Notes: generated by a model from the sequence alone, not told the origin. Positions 52,877 through 62,350 are shown, counted from the stretch's first letter. The stretch is 64,000 nt of DNA from Streptomyces angustmyceticus (GCF_019933235.1 NZ_CP082945.1:4216001-4280000), one strand, 5' to 3'. A program made the numbers and translations.

Positions 52877-53419
52877 ATGAGTGACGACGTGCGCGGCGAG
52901 CTGCTGCAGCAGATCAAGGACAAGGCCGTGGTGCACGGCAAGGTGACGCTTTCCTCCGGCAAGGAGGCCGACTACTACATCGACCTGCGCCGGATCACCC
53001 TGGACGGCCAGGCCGCGCCGCTGGTCGGCCGGCTGATGCTGGAGCTGACCGCCGATCTCGACTACGACGCGGTCGGCGGGCTGACGCTCGGTGCCGACCC
53101 GGTCGCGACCTCGATGTTGCACGCCTCCGCCGCGCGCGGCGGCCGGCTGGACGCCTTCGTGGTCCGCAAGGCGCAGAAGGCGCACGGTATGCAGCGCCGT
53201 ATCGAGGGTCCGGACATCGCGGGCCGCCGGGTCCTGATCGTCGAGGACACCTCCACCACCGGTGGCTCCCCGCTGACCGCCGTCGAGGCGGCGCGCGAGG
53301 CGGGCGCCGAGGTCGTGGCGGTGGCGACGATCGTGGACCGGGGTGCCGCGTCGGCCATCGCGGACGCCGGGCTCCCCTATCTCACCGGCTACCAGCTCGG
53401 CGACCTCGGCCTCGGCTGA
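52877..53419 (+). CDS. pyrE: Orotate phosphoribosyltransferase
   Basis: A 180-residue enzyme: LSSGKEADYYIDLRRITLDGQA, GGLTLGADPVATSMLHASAARG, FVVRKAQKAHGMQRRIEGP (the flexible loop), and the PRPP motif RRVLIVEDTSTTGGSPLTAV. It makes OMP from orotate in pyrimidine synthesis. ATG 52,877 is preferred over GTG 52,871. It stands alone, away from other pyr genes; next is fba. Confidence 0.94.
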   Translation: MSDDVRGELLQQIKDKAVVHGKVTLSSGKEADYYIDLRRITLDGQAAPLVGRLMLELTADLDYDAVGGLTLGADPVATSMLHASAARGGRLDAFVVRKAQKAHGMQRRIEGPDIAGRRVLIVEDTSTTGGSPLTAVEAAREAGAEVVAVATIVDRGAASAIADAGLPYLTGYQLGDLGLG

Positions 53420-53426
53420 CCTCGGG

Positions 53427-53468
53427 GGCCGACGGGCCGACGGGCCGACGGGGCGACGGACCGATGGG
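53427..53468. repeat. 8-bp tandem repeat after pyrE
   Basis: GGCCGACG three times, then two diverged units (GGGCGACG, GACCGATG), just after the pyrE stop. Non-coding, perhaps a slippage tract. Confidence 0.7.
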
Positions 53469-53522
53469 CCGCGCGGAATCGGGAAAGCGGCGCTGAACTG
53501 CGGCTTTGCCGAGGGGCGGCTG

Positions 53523-53536
53523 GTTTCACGTGAAAC
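53523..53536. promoter_or_regulatory. parS: ParB-binding site, perfect palindrome
   Basis: GTTTCACGTGAAAC, identical to the consensus bound by ParB/Spo0J in Streptomyces and most bacteria. It lies 138 bases before fba. Streptomyces chromosomes carry some twenty such sites near the origin, so the segment is likely within a few hundred kb of oriC. Confidence 0.9.
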
Positions 53537-53673
53537 CGGCCGCCCACACTGCGGGACGGCCGGGCGCGGAATGTGGAGCAATTCGCCGAGTCTGGGAAGA
53601 TGTGCTCGGCGAAGTCCTCGCCCCCTGGTCAGGGCCAAGAAAAGCACACCCGCATACCTGAAGGAGCGGACAG

Positions 53674-54696
53674 ATGCCCATCGCAACCCCCGAGGTCTAC
53701 AACGAGATGCTTGACCGGGCGAAGGCAGGAAAGTTCGCCTACCCGGCCATCAACGTCACCTCGACGCAGACGCTGCACGCCGCGCTGCGTGGGTTCGCCG
53801 AGGCGCAGAGCGACGGCATCATCCAGATCTCCACCGGTGGTGCGGAGTTCCTGGGCGGCCAGTACAACAAGGACATGGTGACCGGCGCCGTCGCGCTCGC
53901 CGAGTTCGCACACGTCGTCGCCGAGAAGTACGACGTCACCGTCGCGCTGCACACCGACCACTGCCCCAAGGACAAGCTCGACGGCTACGTCCGTCCGCTG
54001 CTGGACATCTCCGCGGAGCGCGTCGCCAAGGGCCAGAACCCGCTGTTCCAGTCCCACATGTGGGACGGCTCGGCCGAGAACCTGGCCGACAACCTGGCCA
54101 TCGGCCAGGAGCTGCTCGCCAAGGCCGCCGCCGCCAAGATCATCCTTGAGGTCGAGATCACCCCGACCGGTGGCGAGGAGGACGGCGTCACCCACGAGAT
54201 CAACGACGAGCTCTACACCACGGTCGACGACGCGCTGCGCACCGCCGAGGCGCTGGGCCTGGGGGAGAAGGGCCGCTACCTGCTCGCCGCCTCCTTCGGC
54301 AACGTCCACGGCGTCTACAAGCCGGGCAACGTCGTGCTCCGCCCCGAGCTGCTGAAGGACCTGCAGGAGGGCGTCGGCGCCAAGTACGGCAAGACCGCCC
54401 CCTTCGACTTCGTCTTCCACGGCGGCTCCGGCTCCACCCCGGAGGAGATCGCCACCGCGCTGGAGAACGGCGTGGTCAAGATGAACCTGGACACCGACAC
54501 CCAGTACGCCTTCTCCCGCCCGGTCGCGGACCACATGTTCCGCAACTACGACGGCGTGCTGAAGGTCGACGGCGAGGTCGGCAACAAGAAGGCCTACGAC
54601 CCGCGCAGCTGGGGCAAGCTCGCCGAGGCCGGGATGGCCCAGCGGGTCGCCCAGGCCTGCGAGAACCTGCGCTCCACCGGCACCAAGATCAAGTAA
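53674..54696 (+). CDS. fba: Class II fructose-bisphosphate aldolase
   Basis: A 340-residue zinc aldolase: MPIATPEVYNEMLDRAKAGKFAYPAINVTSTQTL, VALHTDHCPKD (Zn-binding His), LEVEITPTGGEEDGV, SFGNVHGVYKPGNV (His) and VFHGGSGSTPEEI, NLDTDTQYAF. It splits fructose-1,6-bisphosphate in glycolysis. GAAGGAG lies before ATG 53,674. A DUF3151 gene lies nearby, as in other actinobacteria. Confidence 0.97.
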   Translation: MPIATPEVYNEMLDRAKAGKFAYPAINVTSTQTLHAALRGFAEAQSDGIIQISTGGAEFLGGQYNKDMVTGAVALAEFAHVVAEKYDVTVALHTDHCPKDKLDGYVRPLLDISAERVAKGQNPLFQSHMWDGSAENLADNLAIGQELLAKAAAAKIILEVEITPTGGEEDGVTHEINDELYTTVDDALRTAEALGLGEKGRYLLAASFGNVHGVYKPGNVVLRPELLKDLQEGVGAKYGKTAPFDFVFHGGSGSTPEEIATALENGVVKMNLDTDTQYAFSRPVADHMFRNYDGVLKVDGEVGNKKAYDPRSWGKLAEAGMAQRVAQACENLRSTGTKIK

Positions 54697-54731
54697 CCGC
54701 GGGCCGGCCGCCCGGCCGGCTCCGTTGGGCA

Positions 54732-54764
54732 GAAGGCTCCGCATCCCCGGGATGCGGAGCCTTC
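54732..54764 (+). terminator. fba terminator
   Basis: Perfect 15-bp stem GAAGGCTCCGCATCC with a 3-base loop 36 bases after the stop. Confidence 0.88.
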
Positions 54765-54858
54765 CGCGTGCCCGGGGCCGTCGGCGCGTGCCCGGACCCG
54801 TGGGTCGCCGGATGCCTCAGGGCGGGCGAGCGGCTGCGGATGCGGGCATGCTCGCGGT

Positions 54859-56427
54859 ATGAGCGAACCGCGCGCGCCCGGCGGGGTCCGGCTGGCCTCG
54901 GCACAGGGACGGTGGGTGCTGGCGACGGCCGTGCTGGGGTCAGGCATGGCGATGCTCGACAGCACCGTCGTCAATGTCGCCCTGCCCAGGATCGGCGAGG
55001 ACCTCAACGCGGATCTGGCGGTCCTGCAGTGGACCGTCACCGCCTACATGCTCACCCTCTCCTCGCTGATCCTGCTGGGCGGCGCCCTCGGCGACCGCTT
55101 CGGCCGCCGGCGGGTGTTCGTCATCGGGGTGGTGTGGTTCGCCGCGGCCTCGCTGCTGTGCGGGCTCGCGCCGGACGACGGGGTGCTGATCGCGGCCCGC
55201 GCGCTGCAGGGCGTCGGCGGGGCGCTGCTGACCCCCGGTTCGCTGGCCCTGATCCAGGCCGTCTTCCACCCCGACGACCGGGCGCGGGCGGTCGGCGCCT
55301 GGTCGGGGCTGGGCGGGGTGGCCGCGGCGGTCGGCCCGTTCATCGGGGGCTGGCTGGTGGACGGCGCCGGGTGGCGCTGGGTGTTCTTCCTGAACGTGCC
55401 GCTGGCGGCGGTGTGCGTTCCGGTGGCGCTGCGGCACGTCCCCGAGACCCGGGAGCGTGACGCCCGCGAGCGCGGCGGCTTCGATGTGCGGGGCGCGGTG
55501 CTGGGGGCGCTGGCGCTGGCCGGGGTGACCTATGCGCTGATCGCCGCGCCGGGCGGGGGCGCCGGGGCCGGCGTGCTCGTGCCCGCGGTGGCCGGGGTGC
55601 TGCTCGGGGTGCTCTTCGTCCACGTCGAGCGGCGGAGCCCGGACCCGATGCTGCCGCCGGCCATCTTCGGCATCCGGCTGTTCTCGGCGGTCAACGCCGT
55701 GACGGTGTGCGTCTACGCCGCGTTCGGCGGGTTCTTCTTCCTGGCCGTGCTCCAGCTCCAGGTCGTGGTCGGGTACTCGGCGCTGCAGGCCGGTACCGCG
55801 CTGCTGCCCACCACGCTGCTGATGCTGCTGCTGTCGGCCCGCTCCGGGCAGCTGGGGCAGCGCATCGGGCCGCGCGTTCCGCTCACCGTCGGCCCGCTGC
55901 TGTGTGCCGGCGGGATGCTGCTGATGCTGCGGGTCGGCCGGGGCGCCTCGTACGTCACCGACGTGCTGCCCGCGCTGGTGGTGCTGGGCGCGGGGATGGT
56001 GACGCTGGTCGCGCCGCTCACCTCGACCGTGCTGGCGTCGGTGGACGTGGACCGGGCGGGCCTGGCCAGCGGCATCAACAACGCGGCGGCGCGGGCGGCG
56101 AGCCTGATGGCGGTGGCCGCGCTGCCACTGCTGGCGGGCATCGGCCCGGAGGCATACCGGTCGGCGGCCGAGTTCGGCGCGGCCTTCCGGCGGGCCATGC
56201 CGCTGTGCGCGGGCATCCTGGTGATCGGCGCGCTGATCGCCCTGCTGACCGTGCGCACCAACGTCCTGCGCCCCGAGGCGGGCGCCGAGGAGCCGTGCCA
56301 CGCGGAGACGACCTACCACTGCGGGGTGAGCGCGCCGCCGCTGGACCCGGGCGAGGCCACGGCCCCCAGGCCGGTGCTGCCGCCGCCGGGAGGCAGGGGA
56401 CCGGGGCGGCCGGCCGAGGGGACCTGA
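54859..56427 (+). CDS. MFS drug/antibiotic exporter, DHA2 (14-helix) type
   Basis: A 522-residue transporter with fourteen helices. Signatures: LGSGMAMLDSTVVNVALPRIGEDL (motif D1-like DxTxVNVALP), LGGALGDRFGRRRVFV (motif A), RALQGVGGALLTPGSLALI (motif B/C region), GPFIGGWLVDGAGWRWVFFLNVPLA. This family exports drugs, dyes and natural products by proton antiport. No regulator or biosynthesis gene is adjacent. The C-terminal 60 residues are Pro-rich and cytoplasmic. Confidence 0.9.
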   Translation: MSEPRAPGGVRLASAQGRWVLATAVLGSGMAMLDSTVVNVALPRIGEDLNADLAVLQWTVTAYMLTLSSLILLGGALGDRFGRRRVFVIGVVWFAAASLLCGLAPDDGVLIAARALQGVGGALLTPGSLALIQAVFHPDDRARAVGAWSGLGGVAAAVGPFIGGWLVDGAGWRWVFFLNVPLAAVCVPVALRHVPETRERDARERGGFDVRGAVLGALALAGVTYALIAAPGGGAGAGVLVPAVAGVLLGVLFVHVERRSPDPMLPPAIFGIRLFSAVNAVTVCVYAAFGGFFFLAVLQLQVVVGYSALQAGTALLPTTLLMLLLSARSGQLGQRIGPRVPLTVGPLLCAGGMLLMLRVGRGASYVTDVLPALVVLGAGMVTLVAPLTSTVLASVDVDRAGLASGINNAAARAASLMAVAALPLLAGIGPEAYRSAAEFGAAFRRAMPLCAGILVIGALIALLTVRTNVLRPEAGAEEPCHAETTYHCGVSAPPLDPGEATAPRPVLPPPGGRGPGRPAEGT

Positions 56428-56635
56428 GGGGCCGCGGTGGCCTCCGGGGGAGCGGCCGGCGGCGGGGAAGAAGCCCGCGCGACCGGGCCCGAGGGTCTCC
56501 GAGCCCCCCGAGATCCCCGCGGGCCCTGGTGGGGGCGGTCGCCGGCCCGTGTCCGCCGCCCGTCCCGCCGTACCACCGGGCGCATGATCCCGGCTGCCCC
56601 CCACCCGTCCCGCACGACCAGGCAGACTGGGAACC

Positions 56636-57049
56636 ATGGCCATTCACGAGAACCTGCTCGGGGGACCGCCCCCGACCCATCTGCCCGACGACCCCGAGCC
56701 GCGCGAGCTGCTCGCCGCCGGCACGGCGCCGTCCGACGTCGCCGCGAAGTACCCGACCTCCTCCCTGGCCTGGGCCCAGCTCGCGGACGACGCCTTCGAA
56801 CAGGGCCGGGTCGTCGAGTCGTACGCCTACGCCCGCACCGGCTACCACCGCGGGCTGGACGCGCTGCGCCGGGCCGGCTGGAAGGGCCACGGCCCGGTGC
56901 CCTTCGAGCACGAGCCCAACCGCGGCTTCCTGCGGGCGCTGCACGCCCTCGCCCGCGCCGCCCAGGCGATCGGCGAGCAGGAGGAGTACGAGCGCTGCGC
57001 GGCCTTCCTGCGGGACTCCTCGCCGACCGCGGCCGACACCCTCACCTGA
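56636..57049 (+). CDS. DUF3151 family protein
   Basis: A 137-residue helical protein: MAIHENLLGGPPPTHLPDDPEP, VAAKYPTSSLAWAQLADDAF, SYAYARTGYHRGLDALRRAGWKGHGPVPFEHEPNRGFLRAL. It is conserved across actinobacteria near fba; function unknown. TPR-like helices are likely. Confidence 0.88.
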   Translation: MAIHENLLGGPPPTHLPDDPEPRELLAAGTAPSDVAAKYPTSSLAWAQLADDAFEQGRVVESYAYARTGYHRGLDALRRAGWKGHGPVPFEHEPNRGFLRALHALARAAQAIGEQEEYERCAAFLRDSSPTAADTLT

Positions 57050-57249
57050 GGCGTCACCGGTTCTCCCCGCGCCGGGGCGGGACCGACGGGCCGGCCGCGT
57101 GCTCTCGCGGTCGGCCCTTGCGCGCTCGCCCGCGGGCACGGATGATTTCCAGTGGGCCGGGTCATCCCGCGCCCGAGGGGACCGGGGCTCCCGAGCCGAC
57201 GAGGAAGGGGCGGACCGCTACCCGGTAGTTCGCACTTGAGGAGTCCCTC

Positions 57250-58152
57250 ATGTCGCAGCCGTCTCCCGTCGGCCCCGTCGAGAGCATGCCGACCGCCCCC
57301 GCGCCGGGCCTCGCACCGGCCGCCGAGCCCGACCCGCCGTTCGCCCCGGACCTCAGCATCGGCAGCAGCAGTACGACCCCGTACGAGGACTACGTCCAGG
57401 CGGACGTCCTCACCCACCTGCAGCACCCGCTCTCCGACGACCCCGGCGAGATGGTCTTCCTGGTCACCACCCAGGTCATGGAGCTGTGGTTCACGGTCAT
57501 CGTCCATGAGTGGAGCACCGCCGCCGAGGCGCTGCGCCGCGACGACCTGCCGGTGGCGATGGCGGCGCTGGGCCGCTCCATCCACGAGCTGGAGGCGCTG
57601 AACGCCGCCTGGAAGCCGCTCGCCCGGCTGACGCCCGCGCAGTTCAACTCCTACCGCAGCGCGCTCGGCGAGGGCTCCGGCTTCCAGTCGGCGATGTACC
57701 GGCGGCTGGAGTTCCTGCTGGGCGAGAAGTCCGCGTCGATGCTGGTGCCGCACCGCGGCGCCCCGCGCGAGCACGCCGAACTCGAAAAGGCCCTCCAGGA
57801 GCCGAGCCTGTGGGACGAGGTGCTGCGGCTGCTGGCCCGCCGCGGCCACGCCGTGCCCGAGGCCGTGCTCCGGCGGGACCCGGCGCTGCGCTACGAGGCG
57901 GACCCGGCCGTGGAGGAGGTCTGGTCCGCGGTCTACGCCGGGTCGCAGGAGTCCGACCTCGTCCGGCTCGGCGAGGTGCTGACCGATGTCGCCGAGCTGG
58001 TCTGGCGCTGGCGCAACGACCATCTGGTCGCGACCCGGCGGGCCATGGGCGCGAAGGTGGGGACCGCCGGCTCCGCGGGGGTGGCCTGGCTGGAGAAGCG
58101 GGCCCGCAAGAACGTCTTCCCCGAGCTGTGGACGGCGCGCAGCCATGTCTGA
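57250..58152 (+). CDS. kynA: Tryptophan 2,3-dioxygenase
   Basis: A 300-residue haem enzyme: TTPYEDYVQADVLTHLQHPL, EMVFLVTTQVMELWFTVIVHE (active-site Phe/His region), LNSYRSALGEGSGFQSAMYRRLEFLLG (RxxxGxxSGFQS), WRWRNDHLVATRRAMGAKVGTAGSAGVAWLEK (proximal His of HLVATRR, and GTGGS-like loop). It opens tryptophan to N-formylkynurenine. First gene of kynA-kynU-formamidase; its stop overlaps kynU by 8 bp. Confidence 0.95.
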   Translation: MSQPSPVGPVESMPTAPAPGLAPAAEPDPPFAPDLSIGSSSTTPYEDYVQADVLTHLQHPLSDDPGEMVFLVTTQVMELWFTVIVHEWSTAAEALRRDDLPVAMAALGRSIHELEALNAAWKPLARLTPAQFNSYRSALGEGSGFQSAMYRRLEFLLGEKSASMLVPHRGAPREHAELEKALQEPSLWDEVLRLLARRGHAVPEAVLRRDPALRYEADPAVEEVWSAVYAGSQESDLVRLGEVLTDVAELVWRWRNDHLVATRRAMGAKVGTAGSAGVAWLEKRARKNVFPELWTARSHV

Positions 58153-59491
58153 GACCCCCGGGTTCCCCGCCGGCGCCGGCTCGCACGAGCCCTCCGGGGC
58201 CCGCCGACTGGCCGCCCGCGCCGCCGCCCTGGACGCCGCCGACCCGCTCGCCGCGGTCCGCGACCGCTTCGTCCTGGACGCCGCGCCCGACCACGCCTCC
58301 GGCGACGCCGCCGTCTACCTCGACGGCAACTCCCTGGGCGCGCTGCCCCGTACGGTCGCCGGCCGGGTCGCCGATGTCATCGCCCGCGAGTGGGGCGAGC
58401 TGCGCATCCGGTCCTGGACCGAATCGAGCTGGTGGACCGCGCCCGAGCGGGTCGGCGACAAGATCGCCCCGCTGATCGGGGCGGCACCGGGCCAGGTGGT
58501 GGTCGGCGACTCGACCAGCGTCAACCTCTTCAAGGCCGTGGTCGGCGGCGTCCGGATGGCCGGCAAGGGCTGTACGGAGATCCTCGTCGACGCCACGACC
58601 TTCCCCACCGACGGCTACATCGCCCGCTCGGCGGCCCGGATGACGGGCCTGGCGGTGCGCCCGGTCGAGCCCGCGCGGATAGCCGACGAGGTCACCGAGC
58701 GGACGGCGCTGGCGCTGGTCAACCACGTCGACTACCGCACCGGCCGGCTCAACGACCTGCCCGGCATCACCCACGCCCTGCACTCCGCGGGCGCGCTCGC
58801 CGTCTGGGACCTGTGCCACAGCGCCGGCGCCCTGCCGGTCGGCCTCGACGCGCACCACGTCGACCTCGCCGTCGGCTGCACGTACAAGTACCTCAACGGC
58901 GGCCCGGGGGCGCCCGCCTTCCTCTACGTCCGCGAGAGCCTCCAGGAGCGGTTCGAGTCGCCTCTGCCGGGCTGGAACTCGCACGCCGACCCGTTCGCCA
59001 TGGACCCCGCCTACGCCCCCGCCGAGGGCATCGCGCGCGGCCGGGTCGGCACCCCCGACATCCTGTCGCTGCTCGCGCTGGAGGCGGCGCTGGAGGTCTG
59101 GGACGGGGTGTCCGTCGACGCCGTCCGCACCAAGAGCCTGGCGCTGACCGACTTCTTCCTGGAGTGCGTGGGCGCCTATGTGCCGCCGGACCGGGCCCGC
59201 TCCGTCACGCCGTACGACCACCGGCGGCGCGGCAGCCAGGTGTCGCTGGAGTGCTCTCCCAAGCTCTCCGCCTCGGCCGAGCAGCAGGGCACCCCGACCG
59301 CCGGCGAGGTGATGGACGAGCTGATCCGGCGCGGGGTGGTCGGCGACTTCCGCCGGCCCGACGTGCTGCGCTTCGGCTTCACCCCGCTCTACACCTCCTT
59401 CGCGGACGCGGAGCGCGCGGCCCGGGTGCTCGGCGAGGTGCTGGGGGCGCTGCCCGAGGTCGGGACCGGGGCGGCCGGGACCGGCGGGTGA
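58145..59491 (+). CDS. kynU: Kynureninase
   Basis: A 448-residue PLP enzyme: VYLDGNSLGALPRTVAGRV, VVVGDSTSVNLFKAVVG, LVNHVDYRTGRLNDLPGIT, WDLCHSAGALPVGLDAHHVDLAVGCTYKYLNGGPGAPAF (PLP Lys in CTYKYLNG), and a W-rich substrate region near NSHADPF. It cleaves kynurenine to anthranilate and alanine. It overlaps kynA by 8 bp and the formamidase gene by 4 bp. Confidence 0.95.
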   Translation: MSETPGFPAGAGSHEPSGARRLAARAAALDAADPLAAVRDRFVLDAAPDHASGDAAVYLDGNSLGALPRTVAGRVADVIAREWGELRIRSWTESSWWTAPERVGDKIAPLIGAAPGQVVVGDSTSVNLFKAVVGGVRMAGKGCTEILVDATTFPTDGYIARSAARMTGLAVRPVEPARIADEVTERTALALVNHVDYRTGRLNDLPGITHALHSAGALAVWDLCHSAGALPVGLDAHHVDLAVGCTYKYLNGGPGAPAFLYVRESLQERFESPLPGWNSHADPFAMDPAYAPAEGIARGRVGTPDILSLLALEAALEVWDGVSVDAVRTKSLALTDFFLECVGAYVPPDRARSVTPYDHRRRGSQVSLECSPKLSASAEQQGTPTAGEVMDELIRRGVVGDFRRPDVLRFGFTPLYTSFADAERAARVLGEVLGALPEVGTGAAGTGG

Positions 59492-60264
59492 GCGCCGCGG
59501 ACGAGGAGGCGGCGCTGCTGGGGCTCGCCCCGGTGGCGCCGGACCGGACGGTGGCGTACGGGCCGCATCCGGACCAGCTCGTCGACCTGTACGTGCCGCG
59601 GGCGGTCGGCGGCGCACCGACGGCGCCGGCCGGTCCGCGGGTCGTCCTCCTGCACGGCGGCTTCTGGCGCGCGGCGTACGACCGCCGCCATCTGTCGCCG
59701 CTCGCCGCCGCCCTCGCCGCGCGGGGCCTGCCGGTCGCGCTCGCCGAGTACCGCAGGGTCGGGGCGGGCGGCGGGGCGCCCGCGACGTTCGAGGACGTCG
59801 CGGCGGGTCTCGCGGCGGCGGTGCGCGCGCTGCCCGGGGACGGGGCGCCGGTCCTGGCGGGGCACTCCGCGGGCGGCCACCTCGCGCTGCTCGCCGCCGC
59901 CGGACCCGGCGCCCCCGTGAGCCGGGTCCTGGCCGTCTCGCCGGTCGCCGACCTCGCCCGCGCCCATGCGCTGGGCCTGAGCGGCGGCGCGGTCGCCGAG
60001 CTGCTCGGCGACGGGACCGGCCTCGCGGAGCGCCTCGCCGCGGCCGACCCGGCGCGCCGTCCGCCGTCCGCGGTCCCGGTCACGATCCTGCACGGCACCG
60101 ACGACGGGGACGTCCCCCTGGAACTCTCCCGCCGCTACGCCGCGCACCGCCCCGGCACGGAGCTGCACGAGCTGCCCGGCGTCGGTCACTACGCCCCCGT
60201 CACCCCCGGCAGCCCCAGCTGTCACACGCTGTTCCGTCACCTGCTCGCACCCCGTAGTACTTGA
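59488..60264 (+). CDS. Kynurenine-formamidase-like alpha/beta hydrolase
   Basis: A 258-residue serine hydrolase with HGGFWR (oxyanion motif of kynurenine formamidases and HSL esterases), APVLAGHSAGGHLALLAA (Ser), HGTDDGDVPLELSRR (Asp) and GVGHYAPV (His). The position as third gene of kynA-kynU supports N-formylkynurenine hydrolysis; other bacterial formamidases are a metal-dependent family, so the assignment rests on context. GTG inside the kynU stop. Confidence 0.85.
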   Translation: MSAADEEAALLGLAPVAPDRTVAYGPHPDQLVDLYVPRAVGGAPTAPAGPRVVLLHGGFWRAAYDRRHLSPLAAALAARGLPVALAEYRRVGAGGGAPATFEDVAAGLAAAVRALPGDGAPVLAGHSAGGHLALLAAAGPGAPVSRVLAVSPVADLARAHALGLSGGAVAELLGDGTGLAERLAAADPARRPPSAVPVTILHGTDDGDVPLELSRRYAAHRPGTELHELPGVGHYAPVTPGSPSCHTLFRHLLAPRST

Positions 60265-60332
60265 GGCGGACACCGGCAGATCCCCACTGATGGGGACGCC
60301 CTGAGGGGCTGCCGTTGCTTACCTTTGTCAGC

Positions 60333-61697
60333 GTGAACGAGACGACCCAGACGCAGAACACGCTGCGCTCGGAGGCCCGGATAGCCCACGGCGGGCTCCA
60401 CCGGCTGCGCCAGGACCTGTTCGTCGGCGCCTTCGCCTTCCGCCCGATGCCGCCGCTGGAGGACGCCAAGGTGTCCCGCTGGGTGCCGTGGCTCCCGGAG
60501 CGGCTGCGGTACTGGGCGCGCTGGCTGCCGCACTTCGCCGTCGGCTTCTTCGCGGTCTGCGTCTTCCTGGCGACGCTCGCCGACAACGACGGTGGCGGCG
60601 TGCGGGCCCTGCTGGCCACCGGCTTCGGCGCGGTGGTCGCCGCAGGACCGCTGCTCACCCTCTTCCGCCCGGTGGGCGCCTACTGGCTGTCGCTGTGCGC
60701 GTTCGTGGTGTCGGTGGTCGTCCATATGGGCTTCTCGTCCCCGTTCAGCAGCATCTTCGGGGACCTGGCCTTCCCCGCGCACCTCGCCGTGATGGTCCTC
60801 GTGGTGCTGCGCACCCGGCCCCGGCTGGCCATCGAGATGTGGCTGGTCACCTTCGCCACGGCGGCTGTGCTGACGGCGCTGCTCGGGAGGGACCCGGGCG
60901 ATCTGCCGCCGGTCGCGGTGTTCTGCGGCGTGGTGCTGGTCTCCGCCGCCGCGGTCCGCGCCTGGCGCGAGGAGCGCCGGCAGGTCGTCGAGACGCAGAC
61001 CGTCACGGCCGAGGAGCGCTCCCGGCGCACGCTGCTGGAGGAGCGCGCCCTGATCGCCCGAGAGCTGCACGACGTGGTCGCCCACCACATGTCCGTGATC
61101 GCCATCCAGGCCGAGGCCGCGCCCTACCGCGTCAAGGACACCCCGCCCGAACTCGCCACCTCCTTCTCGACGATCCGGGAGAACGCCGTCGCCGCGCTCG
61201 CCGAGCTGCGCCGCATCCTCGGCGTGGTCCGCTCCGAGGACCCGGACGCCTTCGTCGAGCACGACCCGGAGGCCCCGCAGCCGACGCTGGCCGGCCTCGA
61301 CGCGCTGTACGAGAGCCTGCGCAGCACGGGGCTGACCGTCGAGTCCGTGATCACCGGCGCGCCGCGGCCGCTGCCGCAGGGCGTCGAGCTGTCCGCGTAC
61401 CGGATCGTGCAGGAGGCGCTGAGCAACGCGCTGCGGCACTCGCCGGGCGCCGATGCCCGGGTCGAGATCTCCTACGTACTGGGCGGGCTGGGCGTCCGGA
61501 TCGTCAACGGACCGCCGAGCCGGCTGGCCAAACCGTCCCCGGGCGCGGGGCACGGTGTCCTGGGGATGCGCGAGCGGGTACAGATGCTGGGCGGCGAGAT
61601 GACCGCCGACCACACCGAGGACGGCGGCTTCGAGGTCGCCGCGTTCATCCCCGTGTCGCACACGGCGGGCGAGACCACTGCGGGGGGCAGGGCATGA
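60333..61697 (+). CDS. Sensor histidine kinase, HisKA_3 (NarL-type partner)
   Basis: A 454-residue kinase. Four or five membrane helices lie at 55-205 (HFAVGFFAVCVFLATLAD ... LVVSVVV ... HLAVMVLVVLRTR ... ), then a coiled coil and the phospho-acceptor box EERALIARELHDVVAHHMSVIAIQAE, and an HATPase domain with VQEALSNALRHSPGA and GVLGMRERVQMLGG. Sensor domain unassigned. GTG 60,333 is used; TTG 60,315 would add six residues. Its stop overlaps the response regulator by 4 bp. Confidence 0.9.
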   Translation: MNETTQTQNTLRSEARIAHGGLHRLRQDLFVGAFAFRPMPPLEDAKVSRWVPWLPERLRYWARWLPHFAVGFFAVCVFLATLADNDGGGVRALLATGFGAVVAAGPLLTLFRPVGAYWLSLCAFVVSVVVHMGFSSPFSSIFGDLAFPAHLAVMVLVVLRTRPRLAIEMWLVTFATAAVLTALLGRDPGDLPPVAVFCGVVLVSAAAVRAWREERRQVVETQTVTAEERSRRTLLEERALIARELHDVVAHHMSVIAIQAEAAPYRVKDTPPELATSFSTIRENAVAALAELRRILGVVRSEDPDAFVEHDPEAPQPTLAGLDALYESLRSTGLTVESVITGAPRPLPQGVELSAYRIVQEALSNALRHSPGADARVEISYVLGGLGVRIVNGPPSRLAKPSPGAGHGVLGMRERVQMLGGEMTADHTEDGGFEVAAFIPVSHTAGETTAGGRA

Positions 61698-62350
61698 TCC
61701 GGGTACTGATCGTCGACGACCAGGTGATGGTCCGCGAGGGCTTCTCCGTCCTGCTCAACGCCATGCCGGACATCGAGGTCGTCGGGGAGGCGGTGGACGG
61801 CCGCCAGGCGGTGCACAAGGTCGGGGTGCTCAAGCCCGATGTCGTCCTGATGGACATCCGGATGCCGGAGATGAACGGCCTGGAGGCCACCCGCGAGATC
61901 GTGGCCGCCGACGCGGACGCCAAGGTGCTGGTGCTGACCACCTTCGACCTGGACGAGTACGTCTACCAGGCGCTGCGCTCCGGGGCCAGCGGCTTCCTCC
62001 TCAAGGACGCCTCGGCCGGCCAGCTCGCCGACGGCGTGCGCATCGTCGCGTCCGGCGAGGCGCTGCTCGCCCCCACCGTCACCAAGCGCCTGATCTCCGA
62101 GTTCTCCCGGCTGGGCACGCCCCGCGCCCCCGCCCAGGAGCGGATCGCCGACCTCACCGAGCGCGAGACCGAGGTGCTGGTGCTGGTGGCCCAGGGCCTG
62201 TCGAACGGCGAGATCGCCGAGCATCTCGTCGTCGCCGAGTCCACGGTCAAGACCCATGTCAGCCGCATCCTGGTGAAGCTGGGGCTGCGCGACCGCACCC
62301 AGGCGGCGGTGTTCGCGTACGAGGCGCGGCTGGTGACGCCGGGGGGCTGA
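61694..62350 (+). CDS. NarL/FixJ-type response regulator
   Basis: A 218-residue regulator: receiver domain 1-120 (LIVDDQVMVREGFSVLL, phospho-Asp in DVVLMDIRMPEMNG, T and K in VLTTF and FLLKDAS) and LuxR-type HTH 150-210 (LTERETEVLVLVAQGLSNGEIAEHLVVAESTVKTHVSRILVKLGLRDRTQA). Pairs with the kinase by overlap. Confidence 0.94.
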   Translation: MIRVLIVDDQVMVREGFSVLLNAMPDIEVVGEAVDGRQAVHKVGVLKPDVVLMDIRMPEMNGLEATREIVAADADAKVLVLTTFDLDEYVYQALRSGASGFLLKDASAGQLADGVRIVASGEALLAPTVTKRLISEFSRLGTPRAPAQERIADLTERETEVLVLVAQGLSNGEIAEHLVVAESTVKTHVSRILVKLGLRDRTQAAVFAYEARLVTPGG

